Part shown: piece after piece, positions 1-11,300 of the stretch | How the letters are laid out: the number at the start of each line of letters is the position of its first letter | Numbering within the stretch: the first letter of the stretch is position 1 | Source of the DNA: Burhinus oedicnemus | Taxonomy: Eukaryota > Chordata > Aves > Charadriiformes > Burhinidae | Length of the DNA: 64,000 nucleotides | NCBI GenBank assembly: GCA_008921705.1 | Contig: VFFE01006974.1 | Span: forward strand, 201,091 to 265,090 | Direction: 5' to 3' | Program-made: the position numbers and the translations under genes | Notes under the pieces: model-generated | The model's database searches: none | Told to the model about the DNA's origin: nothing | The model's input: only the letters and a program-made list of their open reading frames with translations

Positions 1-113
1 CTGAACAACTTCACTACTTTCATAGATTTTGAGTCAGTTGGCCTGGCAACTTCTCCAAATATCTGAGCACTCAGCCGGGCCATTCGAAGGGCGTAAGTGG
101 AAACATTGGACAT
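1..113 (-). CDS. MRPS33: MRPS33 first coding exon (partial, gene continues left of window)
   Basis: Reading the minus strand from the ATG at 113-111 gives 37 codons plus two bases. The peptide begins [20 protein letters not shown] and continues through [18 protein letters not shown]. This matches the N-terminus of vertebrate mitochondrial ribosomal protein S33 (mS33): human begins [20 protein letters not shown] and also has the [10 protein letters not shown] block. mS33 is a small protein of about 106 residues in the head of the mitochondrial small ribosomal subunit, acting in the matrix in translation of mtDNA-encoded respiratory-chain proteins. Only about the first third is present; the rest lies beyond base 1. 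The exon reaches back to a 3' splice site (AG at 156-155, after a pyrimidine-rich tract), so 114-154 is 5' UTR or, if an upstream ATG is used, coding. No stop or frameshift interrupts it. The gene identity is secure; the exact start is less so. Confidence 0.93.
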   Translation of the reverse strand, partial: MSNVSTYALRMARLSAQIFGEVARPTDSKSMKVVKLF

Positions 114-154
114 CTCCCAAGGAAGAGTGGGCACACATACACAGATGGACCTTC
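114..154 (-). other. MRPS33: MRPS33 exon 2, segment upstream of the conserved ATG
   Basis: On the minus strand the exon begins at 154, directly after the acceptor TTTTGCAG. These 41 bases precede the conserved start codon and would normally be called 5' UTR. They contain no stop codon in the MRPS33 frame, so they could be translated if initiation occurs at the candidate upstream ATG in exon 1 (947-949). Boundary inferred from splice signals only. Confidence 0.7.
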
Positions 155-933
155 CTGCAAAAGGAAATACAAAAGACCATGTCTCTAAGATGACTGAGTA
201 TTGCAAGCTATCCCAGAATTTAGGCAAACAAAACAATTCATCATAGACTGATCACATGTTTGAAGTCATGCATTCCTTGCATGAAATCAGTCTAATTCTC
301 AGTTCATAATCCTGCATATAAAGAATGTCTACACTAATTCAGGTACAATCACCAGCCTAACTAGGACACTACAGACAGCAATACGGACTATAAGAGTATC
401 TACACGCAACCACAGTTTAGCATGGCTAGTTTATTAGCAGATCCCACTCAGCTTGCTTAAGGCTACCTTTAATCTCCAGTCAACAGGAACAATTACAGTG
501 TGAACTCTGCCAAAAATAGTGCCCACTGCGATGCCTCTGACTTCTACACAGGCACAAGGTAAGACACCACTTAAAACATATTAAGGAAGCAACCTGGAAG
601 TTTTTCTCATGAAAATTTCTCACCCTGTTTAAAATCATTGTATGAATATTGTTACAGTCCATCTAGCAAAAATGGCCTGTTAACTGTAAAAATAAATAAA
701 ATAAATCATGTTTCTCTATATGAAGCACACAGGTCTTTCCCATTGCAACTCCCTTCCCTGGATCATTTCCACCAGCTTTTACTCCATTCTCTTTTCAATT
801 TCTTCCGATAGATTTCCCCCCCCCCCCCCCCCCNNNNNNNNNNNNNNNNNNNNNNNNNNNNNNNNNNNNNNNNNNNNNNNNNNTGGGGAGCAGCCGGTGG
901 CGGCCGGGCGTGGCGGAGCTGTCTGCGCTTTAC
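155..933 (-). other. MRPS33: MRPS33 intron 1 (inferred)
   Basis: The span runs from a minus-strand donor GTAAAG (933-928, preceded by GCGAAG) to the acceptor CAG ending at 155. If both sites are used the intron is about 779 bp as assembled. It includes the 50-N gap, so its true length is unknown. No coding potential or recognisable repeat was seen in it. Confidence 0.55.
816..883. other. Poly-C tract followed by a 50-base assembly gap
   Basis: An uninterrupted run of 18 C (816-833) runs straight into 50 N (834-883); GC-rich island sequence starts immediately on the far side. The round number of N suggests a placeholder length. The C run is either a real G-rich tract on the MRPS33 sense strand or a sequencing artefact at the contig end. 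Confidence 0.95.
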
Positions 934-1100
934 CTTCGCTGAGCGCCATTTTGTCAGGGTGCTCGGAGGCGATGCGGGGTCACTCACCCGCATGTCCCTA
1001 GACCTGGACCGGGGTGGGTGGCGAGGGGAGCAGCGGGAAACCTCTGAGGCTGGGGACCGGGCCTCCTAACGGGTCCCCACCACTGCTTTTGGCAGGCCAT
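884..1100 (-). promoter_or_regulatory. MRPS33: CpG-rich block with candidate MRPS33 promoter and first exon
   Basis: This block is far richer in G, C and CpG than its surroundings. On the minus strand it holds ACAAAATGGCGCTCAGCGAAG followed by the donor GTAAAG, so exon 1 would end at 934. A second strong donor context, CGG then GTGAGT, lies at 987-982. No TATA box is evident, as expected for a CpG-island promoter of a housekeeping mitochondrial-ribosome gene. The position, about 0.8 kb upstream of the first coding exon and on the same strand, supports assignment to MRPS33. A divergent plus-strand transcript from the same island is possible but not shown. Part of the island is probably lost in the adjacent gap. 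Confidence 0.65.
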
Positions 1101-1518
1101 CAGCTCCTCCCAAGCCCACCTCACATGAGCCTTCCCAGTGCTGGATTTATGCTAATTTTTAATCAGTGCCAGCAGGCTCTTTGCAAACATCTGAGTAAAT
1201 GACAATTACATTGTTACATTTATAAGCCAAACGTGTAATGCCATCAAAGAATGAAATTGTGTTTGGCAGGCTGGATCTGTTTCCTGGAAGAGCGTGTATT
1301 AACTAGCATTGAATACGTTGTTATTCCTTAGTCTATCCTTGATTCATTTTCTATCACCTTTTGCGTGCTTGCCCTGGGATGATCAGCCTCGTGGCCTAGG
1401 CACCCTGGTCACCTGTCTTGCCCTTTTTGAACATTGGCATGATCTTCTTTAACTGCCTTCATATTCCAAGATTTATTTAAATTAACATTCCTGAGATTTG
1501 TTTTGCCAGTTCTTAAGG
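1101..1518. other. Non-coding, nothing recognised
   Basis: Upstream flank of the CpG block. No long open frame, repeat family or RNA gene recognised. Confidence 0.6.
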
Positions 1519-1775
1519 ATCACAGAATCACATGGGTTGGAAGGGACCTCTGGAGATCATCTAGTCCAACCCCACTGCCAGAGCAGGTTCACCTAGAGCA
1601 GGTTGCACAGGATGGCGTCCAGGCAGGTTTTGAATGTCTCCAGAGTCAGCGACTCCACCACCTCTCTGGGCAGTGCTCTGCCACCCTCAAAGAAGTTCCT
1701 CCTCATGTTTAGATGGAGCTTCCTATGTTCAAGTTCATGCCTGTTACCTCTTGTCCTAAGGATTGTCATGCAAAA
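1519..1775 (-). mobile_element. CR1 LINE 3' end fragment
   Basis: The plus strand reads as the reverse complement of a CR1 3' end: it starts ATCACAGAATCACATGGGTT, then the conserved block around AAGGGACCTC and CATCTAGTCCAACCCC. It continues through the C-terminal reverse-transcriptase segment (CTCTGGGCAGTGCTCTGCCA; CTTCTCATGTTTAGATGGAG-like) and fades near 1775. Only about 250 bp of a normally about 4.5-kb element is present, the usual 5' truncation of CR1. The open frames of 69 and 109 codons across it are shadows of the element. The left edge is clear, the right edge approximate. Confidence 0.88.
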
Positions 1776-4700
1776 GTTCCCTAGATATCCTAATTTTAAA
1801 ATGTTTGTTCTAGTAGATGTTGTTTACCATCTTCCTTACTACTGGACTGAAAAATGCTTCTTTTTCTTTTACTGGATAATAAAGTTTTTACCATTTCTGC
1901 CACTTCTGTGTGATTTTACCATCTCCAACTAGTCATACATGTCGGCATAGTTGGACTCCCCACTTTCTGTAGTCGCATCACTCAGACATTTCCTGTAGTC
2001 TTCATTTTTTTTTATACTCCAGAACATTTTCCCTATATTTTTGCCTTTCCACAGTATTCTACATTATGTTTTTAACTTTTGAGTGTTTCCTTCATCCTGC
2101 TGCTGAGCCAAAATTGGCCATTTTGTTAATTATGCAGTCATGACTTTTAGACTATGGACTAAAATCAGAAGAATTCTCATTTACATTTCTGTATTTTTGA
2201 ATCATATTTTTCTCAGAATTTCTCTCATCTTGATGGAGATAGATAGTCTTTCTGAAGCATCTCTGTGTGTGTAGGACAGTGTTTCCCTGGCTGGGACTGT
2301 CCTTTTTTTGCTTATTATAATCAAATTGTGATTGCTGGCTCCTAAGCAACTACCACTTTTTTGTCCCATGATTAAATTGTTTAAACATTTTGAGTTCCAA
2401 AATACTTACTCCATATAGACTGGAATAACTTCTGTCACAGAAAAGAAGTTTTGGAACTCTAATGAGGCACAGCTGCTGGATATTTGGGGCTTTTCCCTCA
2501 TATAGCTCCAAGCTGAGCACACTTTTTGTGCATTGGAGGATTAAGTGGTCAGATTCTCTGTAGCTATCTCCACTCTATTCCACCCCTCCTCAATAGGGAT
2601 AATTGGGACAAGTTACTGTCTCTGCATCTCTAAAATAATGGTGGTGGTTTATTATGTACTGTTACCTTCTCCGATCTTCAAATTTCTTTATTTGTTTAAA
2701 AGGATTGTGGCAAAATATTTTAATATTCCAATTTGCTAAATCATCCTGCCTGTTTCAGTAATTACGTCAGTTTGATCTCATTTCTTCTCATCAATGAAAA
2801 TATCAAATTCTTATTGCGTATTACGCAAACTCAGAGAAGTGGCACATAGACCATTGGAAAACATCTTCGTGTTTCCCTCAAACTATTGATTTCCCTAAAA
2901 ATGGACCAAAGAGCTTGGTTCTGGTTCCATTTCTGTTTTCTAGCAACATTATCAGCCTGGTGTCTGATTGTCTAAAGTCACTCCGCTGAGTTTCAGAGCA
3001 GAGACGTTTAGTGGATGAGGCTGATGTGAGAATTATGGCTGTTCTGGTCGGGGCAGGAGGCAAACTGACTTTCTTATTTGTGGTTACACAGCACAGCTCT
3101 ACATCACTAGGGAGGAGTCGCAATACAACGATTTTTTTTCTTCAGAGACCCAGTGGTGTTGCCACACCTTGCACAAACACAAGCGTGTAACTCGGTGCAT
3201 GTGAGGAGCTCCAGCATGGGTTTTTTTGTGTGATGGAAGCACACATATATATGAACAGGTCTGCATTAGTTCATTTCTTCTGCCTTTTCTCCTCTTAAAT
3301 CAATTGTTTCTCCTGTCAGTCATGCAATAACATGCAAATATTATTAAATCTGAGACCAGGAATAAAGTAAAAATGTGCACTTACAAGAGCATATTTTCAT
3401 TATTATATCACTGTTATTCCTGTGGTTATGAGGAGAATTGCTTGCAAAGCGCCCAGCCAGGGTTAGCGTGTTACCGGTAAGGCAGCGTACAGGCACTCGG
3501 GAAGGAATATCAAGGTCACAACAGTCAACAAAATGACAACTCAACACATCTGCAAATTTGCGGAGGTGGAGCATGGTCTGTGTTGCACCCCATGTAACCA
3601 TCAACGGTCTTGCATACCTCATCTGAGGGCCTGTGTCTCCCTAGGTTCTGCAGGGGAGTTTAAGCTCGCTGGATGATGCTTTACACCGTGGAGGACTTTG
3701 TCCAAGTCACTCTCCCTGAGATGATGCGCGTTGTGAGAACAAGTTAGACAGGCCAGTCTGGCTGCCTAGCAGTGCTGTAACATGCGTCCGGGAGAATAAT
3801 GACCATCGGCGCTATACAGGTGGCTGCACTCCTGTTTTACTTGCTGGTGCTTAACATTCAGGATGATGGCTGTACTGCTGTCCAAGCTCTTTATTACTGC
3901 GCCTCTAGTCACAGAAGGTATTTCTTTGCTGAATTTTTTAGTTATCACTGTGGATAACTAAAGTTATCCACAGGCGACAGGAGTGGAAGATATTTATGTC
4001 CCACACCTTCATCCTTGTGAACCTCATCCACTTTCATGGTAGTGCACAACGATGGGGTGGTGATGGAGATGGGATGCACAAGAGCCAGACCTCCCGTTCC
4101 TGAAGCTGGAGGCATACAGACTGCTATGCAAAACCACCTCTCTAATCAGACCAATGTAATGCTATTTATGTAGCACTGTAAGTGTGTGTGGAGTCTTTTG
4201 GACACATAAAGTGGACGTCCCCACTGTGATGTTTTCACAGTCCAAATTAGACTTGACGCGCTAGGGGATGGTAATAACAGGGAATGGAAGGAAGCAGCAG
4301 AGGCTGACAACGGGAACGGGCTTGTGATGAGCTGAATTCTACGGACGTGTTGTTAGATCCTCCTGAGCTTTTTGTTGTAAATAAAGCAAAGTGTTTGGAC
4401 TCATCAGCAATTATTTAGAAAAAAATCAGTAGCAGATGGGTGAGTGAAAAAGGTAAAAGCCTAGAAAGGAGTTAAAGGAGAGTGAGTTGACTTGGGGCTC
4501 AGAGACAACATGGGAATTCTCTGCATGGAGACTGTTGTAAAGGAAAGAAATCGAGGGAGTGAAGAAATGTGCATGGAGCACATGCAGAGCAGCAAAAAAA
4601 AAGGGGGAAGAGACCTCATGATAAAGTACAGGGAAGACCTTGTTACAAAGAGTTGGCAGTAATTTGATCTGGAATTATTTTATTTGGTCAATAGTGATCT

Positions 4701-5867
4701 GGAATTACTTATCTGGTTAATTCCTCTTGTGTATGTATTTTAGTTATAACTGAATGTTGACTAGCCTTAAGGTAGGTTTTTGACAAAAAGCAACACTTGA
4801 GCAACAGTGAGTTTGTCCTGAGAAGGCAAATGTATATCCAGAAAGAAAAAAAGATCAGGATGCCAGTTTGCTCATTGGTGCTTGTTTATTGACACATACA
4901 GGGAAAGAAGGGTCTGAATTTGTTTCATTTGATCTTGGAAATGAGGCATTTGAGTAGTTCCTGGATGACACGGTAATCACCTTCACTCCTAGGTCTTATG
5001 CTTAGAACTATCATCTCATGCTGTAAGATGATCTCTAACATTTTCTTGTTATAAATATTGACATGAGGGAAAAAAATCGTCTTCATCTGAGTCAAGTAGA
5101 AGGACCCTCTGAGCATTTGGTAAAACTGCATTGGCTACATCTGTGTTTAGAATGCATTTGTTACTCATTTTTTATGTGATCATGATTAATTGGTGAACTT
5201 CAATTGTATTTTGTTGCGCAGCGATTCACGCTGAGCCATGGAGACGTGTAGCAGTGCAAATCCCTCTGGAGAGAATGCATTGTATTTAAAGACTGACAGA
5301 CTTTGGGTGGGCATTTGAAGGATATTTTGACTTCAAAATAACTCATCAAACTAGTGCCACAGAGTGAAATCTACAAAGATGCAGCTATTAAATACTGCCG
5401 CTGCGGCTATCTAACACTGGAAACACTTGGGAGGGAGATGCAGCATAAGAGAAAACTAGAAACTATTTTTCAAAGCCAGTTGGCATCTTGAGCTTATTGC
5501 TTTCCCAGAGAGCTGGGCTGTTGAGGCAGACTTCTCACCTCCTGGGGAAAGAGAGCAAGTGCTCTTCCTCTCTCTCATGGTGCCCTCGGACTGATGCCTG
5601 AAATGGTATTGACAGTTCTCCAGAAGAACTGTAGCACATCCATTTTTAATGGCAGACGAGCAGTTCAGCATAGCAGGGGGTGCATGAAGCTGAACAGGCA
5701 AGTGAGGGGAGGATGCTGTAGATCGCCACACATCTACATGCTTGTCATTTAGACTGACTAATTTGTAGTTCAACAATATGTCAGAATAAATGATCAGTGA
5801 TTTAAATGAAGTACTTAAGACTGAAGAGAAGGAATATTTCTTAGTGGTTAGATCAAGGGACTGGGAA
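1776..5867. other. AT-rich intergenic DNA
   Basis: No gene recognised. Contents noted separately: a bZIP-like motif pair (2762-2828), a perfect hairpin (3940-3973) and a two-copy 30-bp tandem repeat (4664-4724). Short open frames of 60-106 codons have no recognisable product. Confidence 0.6.
4664..4724. repeat. Two-copy imperfect 30-bp tandem repeat
   Basis: GATCTGGAATTA is repeated exactly 30 bp apart (4666 and 4696). The following TTTATTTGGTCAAT and CTTATCTGGTTAAT halves are diverged copies. A small local duplication with no evident function. Confidence 0.8.
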
Positions 5868-6032
5868 TGAGAATTGTTGCATCTTGTTTTTTCGTAGCTC
5901 CATTGACTAACTCACTGGATGACCTTAAGCAAGTTAATTAACCTATCTGCCATTTCATCCCTCTGTAAACTGGGGATAATAATGTCTGCTTCAGAAATGG
6001 GTTGTGAAGAATAATTGATTCTTAGAAAATGC
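5868..6032 (+). mobile_element. MIR-like SINE remnant
   Basis: The order of blocks matches a MIR core and tail: ACTCACTGGATGACCTTAAGC then AAGTTAATTAACCTATCT, a CCCTCTGTAAACTGGGGATA block with ATAAT, then GGGTTGTGAAGAATAATTGA and a tail around CTTAGAAAATGCTT. This is an ancient tRNA-derived SINE type known across amniotes. It is diverged, and the ends are approximate. Confidence 0.75.
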
Positions 6033-8284
6033 TTCAGCTTCCCCTAGTGAAAAAACATACTACAGAAGCATTATTGTTACTTTACCAACAGCACGCATAT
6101 AAAATTTTTAAAGACATCAGTAACAAAGACTTTCTTGGCTGGAACAAAGTATTGCAGGGGGGAGGAAAAAAAGGAAAAATATTAAAATGGTGGAATCAGC
6201 TGAAAAGAGAAGAAATAATGGAGACATCTGGCTCACTGATGATAAAAGCTCTTGTTTCTCTTCCATCATTCCTTGCAGAATGCATCTGAAAGGACATCCA
6301 CCAAGGTTTTCAAATGGGGTCAAAGCAGCTGTCCATCTCTAACTGTGTTTGACCAAGTGTAAAAACAAAGAGTGAATAAAAATGTTCCAGCAATAAAATT
6401 TTCAGGAAGACATCAATCTCTTAAACAGAAAATCCAAGGAGATTGGTTGCATCTGTTTGAGTTCACATTTCTGTTTCTCTGTGCTGAACTCTTGTCAAGA
6501 TGCTGATTTAGATCTAGACCTCTTGGGTTTGTGAGCTGTTGGCTCCCCTGAGTTTCAGCAGACTTTGATATTGTATATCCCTGTTGACCTCTATGGTGCT
6601 TTCCAATGGAGATTTCTCTCCATGTTTTCCTGGTTTAGGTCCCTTCTTGTCTTAGGGTATCCTGACCAATGCTGACCACTGGATACATCATTAGGTCTTT
6701 GGGAGCACTCTAGATACCTGCTTTCTGACTGCCTCTGTTTGCAAGTCAGCAGGTTTTCCAAGGTCTGGCTGAGCTCCCAGGTACCCAGTCGTCTCAGTAG
6801 CACTCTTTGTAGACCTAAATATCATTGATCAGCCTTTCCCCCTTCCGTAGTCTTTTGGAGGCAGATCCATGGAAACAGAGAATTCTTTGGTTTTAGTTTG
6901 GAGTTCTTTGCTCCAGTCCTGGTGGGTGACATGAAGCTGCCATTTATTATGTCAGGGTAGCCCCGGGATACACGCAGTGACCTTGCATAGCACTAGTAAC
7001 CAGCATTGCTCCTTGCTTCAGAATTTGCCTGTGTAGAGAAACATAATTAATCTTGCTTGCACTTCCCAGCCTCAGTTTCTTCAGCCTGAGGAAGCATTCT
7101 TCTGTCTGGCAGGCAGGTTTTGGGGAGTATTCAGGATCTTTCTTCTTCCAGCTTGTGCTTGTCTTTTGAGCTGCAGACATTTTTTTCTCTCTGACCTTGC
7201 CAGTAACCAGGCTGAACAAGCCCTGCTCCTACACATGCTCTTTAGGCATCTGTTCCCTTTTTCTTGTGAAAAATTCCATCTTCAGATTTTACGGCTGTGA
7301 GTCCCAGATTTCCTTTTTTCCATTTTTGTCCTTGGGAAATTTTGTTCCTTAGTCCATTTTGCTGGAAACAATCAAGAGAATTAGCTTCTTGCAGGCCAGT
7401 CTCTGTAACATACGTGTTGTGCAATCAAAGTACGGTCATTGAGGCTTAGTGCTCTCCATTGTTTCTTGTTTGGTGGGTACTTACTTGAGGCCTTTACAGC
7501 AAAGGTGAATAAATGCGTGTCTTTCATGGCACAGCAGTTCTCACTGGAACAACTTCAGAGTATGAGCCATAATGACTATGTTGCAAATGATTGAATACCT
7601 CAAATAATTGTTGAAAGCATATCAAACTCCTCATTTTGCCCTGCTGTGGTGGGTAGACTGCACAAACTACTCTCTGGAGGCATTAAGACCTTTCGTGGTC
7701 TGTTGCTTGCCCTAAGTGGTTGAGGCTCAGTCCTGCTCTATGAATGGCCCTGTTGTATTCAGTGCTAACATGGTATTCAAAGCAGGGCTGAGTTTGTTGC
7801 CATGGTCTTAAAGATGTCATCCTGCTGAGCCATTGTTACACGGGGATTCCTGGAAGTGCTGGAGATGCCTTGGAGCGCTCTTCTTTCATCAGTTGAGCAG
7901 ACAAGCAGCTGGCTACTACTGGACTTCAAAAGCCAACTGTGTCCAGCCTGGCTGGAGTGGTCCCAGTCTGCCCGAGCAGTGGGTCACTTCTGCTCTGAAC
8001 AGGATTTCCAAAAATGGCAGCAAAGGGCTGTGCCTGCGGAACCGAGCTTTCCACAAGATCTTCACAATTGGAGCTGCTGCTGCCAGCATGCAAGTCACTG
8101 GCAGATGGTCAGCTGCTGCGTGAGGACTCCAACCATAAATTCTTTTGTATACAGGACTGCAGAGATCACTCTGGCCCGAAGTCAGATATGTGGGAAGAAA
8201 GCAGCTCACTGTCCTGGCTGGACACTCTGAACAGGCATTTCCCTCTAACACATTGTACCTACAGAGTTTGCATCCATTCACTGC
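6033..8284. other. Intergenic DNA, no gene recognised
   Basis: Moderately pyrimidine-rich on the plus strand from about 6480 to 7440. Several overlapping open frames of 60-126 codons near 7830-8300 lie on both strands and in several frames, which fits chance openness in locally GC-richer DNA rather than a gene. Confidence 0.55.
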
Positions 8285-8352
8285 ACTATTAAGCATCTAC
8301 ATTATTGCTGTAAAGCACTTTGAGATGCCCAGCTTCTGCAAGGTGCTCTAGC
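8285..8352 (+). mobile_element. Tail fragment of an ancient SINE/LINE (MIR-type tail)
   Basis: GTAAAGCACTTTGAGATGCC followed by AAGGTGCTCTAG resembles the conserved 'aaagcactttgagat...aggtgctat' tail shared by MIR-type and old CR1/L2-type elements in sauropsids. Only about 70 bp is recognisable and the family assignment is uncertain. Confidence 0.5.
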
Positions 8353-11300
8353 AGAGAGACATCAAGCTGTAGGTTTCTGTAAATGCTTCATTTTGTGTAT
8401 CAGATTTAGTGGTATAATATATTGGATTGCAATTTTCAATGAAAAATAACAATGGCATGTGAAACTAACTGCTGTTGTGATTTCAACTCAGTGTTGACAG
8501 AAGAAGAATAGTCCTTAAAGAGCTGCTGCCATCTCTTAGAAAATGAGCGCTGGTAGCAAGTCTGCTGAAATGTATAGATTTTCTTTCCTCCTCTTTCCTT
8601 TATTCTTTGTTAAGGCTAACGAACCAATTGCAGTTGCATAGAAACTAGGTCTTCTTGCTTAGGCATTCATCTCTTCATGCTGCGTGTTTCCCACCTGGAG
8701 CTCTAATCCTCTCTTTGTGATCTAAGCAATTCCTCAACAACCAATTGCGATATCACAGTGCTAAAGTTTCAGGTGGGGAAATTAACTGTGTAAATGAACG
8801 AACTCTGAAGAACTAAATTATTTTCATGCAGATATTGTTGGTGATAATAAATGAGAAGAGGTAAATGCAAAACTGTTGAAGATAGCAGCATACTTATTTC
8901 TAAATAGAGAGTTTATCATCCTAGATGTCAGCTGCTTTTACAGAGACAGGCAATGTATATGTATATATTTTTTTCTTTTTTGATTTTAAATGAATCTACT
9001 CTGCTAGGACTTCACAGCCAAATTAAATACATGAAGATTGAGGTCTTACTTCTGAGTCATGTTCCAAAATGGAGTGCTTTTAGAGAATACAGTTTTTTTA
9101 AGCAGGTGCCATTTTTTGGTTCTGCTTACTGGTTTTCTTTCCAGTCCCTTCTGTGATGATTTCTTATGATCTATGAATTCTGATTTTTAACTAATCCTTG
9201 TTCTTCTTTTGTGACTAAAAGAAGCAACAAATTGAATTGGCAGCTGGGAGCCAATCACAGGTGTGATACATTCATTTCCAAAGACCGTGTTACTGGTCTA
9301 CAAAGACTGTGGCTCTGTCTTTCAGTGGATTAGTTCACAAACACCGCTGATAGAACCCATGTCCAGAAATCTCTTTGGGAATGAACAACGGGTTCTGAAA
9401 TCTGTCAGAAGTTTAGGGAAGGTTGTGCAGTGTGACTTGGCACATCAAGCAAACTAACAGTACTGCAGATGCACCTTCATATTAGACTGCCCATATGAAC
9501 GAAATATTGATGCACTACAGCAAAATCAGAATTATTCAGGCTTTAATGTATTGAAGATCAATGTGTTAGATGCAGCTTTAAGAATAAAAGTCACTTTTTA
9601 CAAAATATGCTCATTATTGGCAGCCAGAAGTCTGAGTTTTTGCTCTGAGTCAGTACTCTTTGGCCCTAATATCTCATCTCTGCCATCCCGGATTCTTCTT
9701 GCTATTTCTATAAAAGTTGCAAGATCTATGAATTTTAATGAGAAGTAATAATATCTCCTGTTTTCAGCTGAGCCCAATGATGGTGATGTTGGAGAGCCAT
9801 CTTCCTTTTGTAGCTGGCTTTAGGCAGCAAGTAACCTTGCTACACAAATCCTGCATTCAGAGCAATGTCACCTTCATCACTGCAGCAGGCGATGGCTTTT
9901 TCCTGCGGCAGGATTTAGGGTAGGAGGCTGGGCTTGATCAATCCATAAGGTAAACCGGGGGAAGCCCGGGGGGAGCTGTACGAAACAGTAGCCCTCTTAG
10001 CAAGGCGTTTGAGGAAACAGGTCTGTGGGAGAGAGTTCATGTGAAACCAAGTCCAACTCAGAGGAGAAGAAGCTGTAGAATATGAAGGTACTGACTACCA
10101 AGTTGGCAAGACAATAAGCAGGAGGCATAACAGAGTGCCTGATGTGATCACACAGTGCACCAGAGTGAAGCTGAATCTCAGTTTGGGAAAGCAAGATCTA
10201 AGATGTGGTTTTTTGTTGTTGGGAGATGAATTTGAAATGATTCTGAGGGCTAAAGATTGCCTGTGTGCTTTGACTGAGTTGTCTCTTAGCCCAGCAGAAC
10301 TCTGTCTATCAACAGAGACTTACACATGTGCAACTTAGGCCTTTTCTTTTTCTTAAATATTTTCTTGATGCTCTTCTGACATTGCAAGAGCTTGCCTGTT
10401 TACTCAGGACTCAACAGAGGCACGGACAAGGCTGGCTTTCTTGAGTCACTTTAGTGCTCAGTTGTGAGTGTGGTACACATTTAGATGCTACCACCTGGTT
10501 GAAGAAGCTAAATCTCGTGGCAACACCTTTAAAGGTGGAGCGATAGCTTCCAAGTTATTCTGCAGTTTACCACAGTGCCCATGAACACTCACTCTGCATG
10601 GAGGTGGTGCAGGGATAATGTCTTCGGTTGACTAAGTTTGCCTACCAGACCTTCTTTTCAGTAGCTTATAGCTTTACCAAACTTTAAACTGCTTGGGCTG
10701 ACATTTTCCAAGCATGATGTCCGCACTGGGCAGTTTGGGGGAAAGTTTAGGTATAGTTTGCTTTAAAAAAGTTCATCCTTGTTTTGCGTGAGCTTAAAAA
10801 TATTCTTGGAGATGTTCTGATGAGAAGCAGTGGTTATCATACACAGTTAGCTGTGTCCACAGTGTAGCCTTAGGTTGTTAACCGTGATGTGGTTTTGACA
10901 GCTGACAGCTAAATAATAAAGAGTAAGTTTTCACTGGAGGAAGCAATTTTAGTGGAAAGCCCCCAGTCATTTTTTTGGTTTTGTCTTTGGAAAAACAACA
11001 TTACACTGTGGTTCTTTTTAGTTGGGAGTTGGGTACTGCCTTTTACCTGTCTCTGTGTGAGGCGATTTAGTGTTGGCCATTCCCTCAGCTTTATTGAAAA
11101 AGATGATATAGGACTGCTCACCTACATGTCTTCCCGCTTTCTGCCCTGCAATTTATTTTGCTTCCTCCCAAAACAAATCTATTCTTTTGATGCTACACTC
11201 CGTTCAGCTCCTGACCCCCTCATTAATTCTGTCTCAGCTCATGCATGCTCCTTCAGTTTGTCACAACTTCAGGTCACTAAATTAAGACTCTTAAGAAAAC

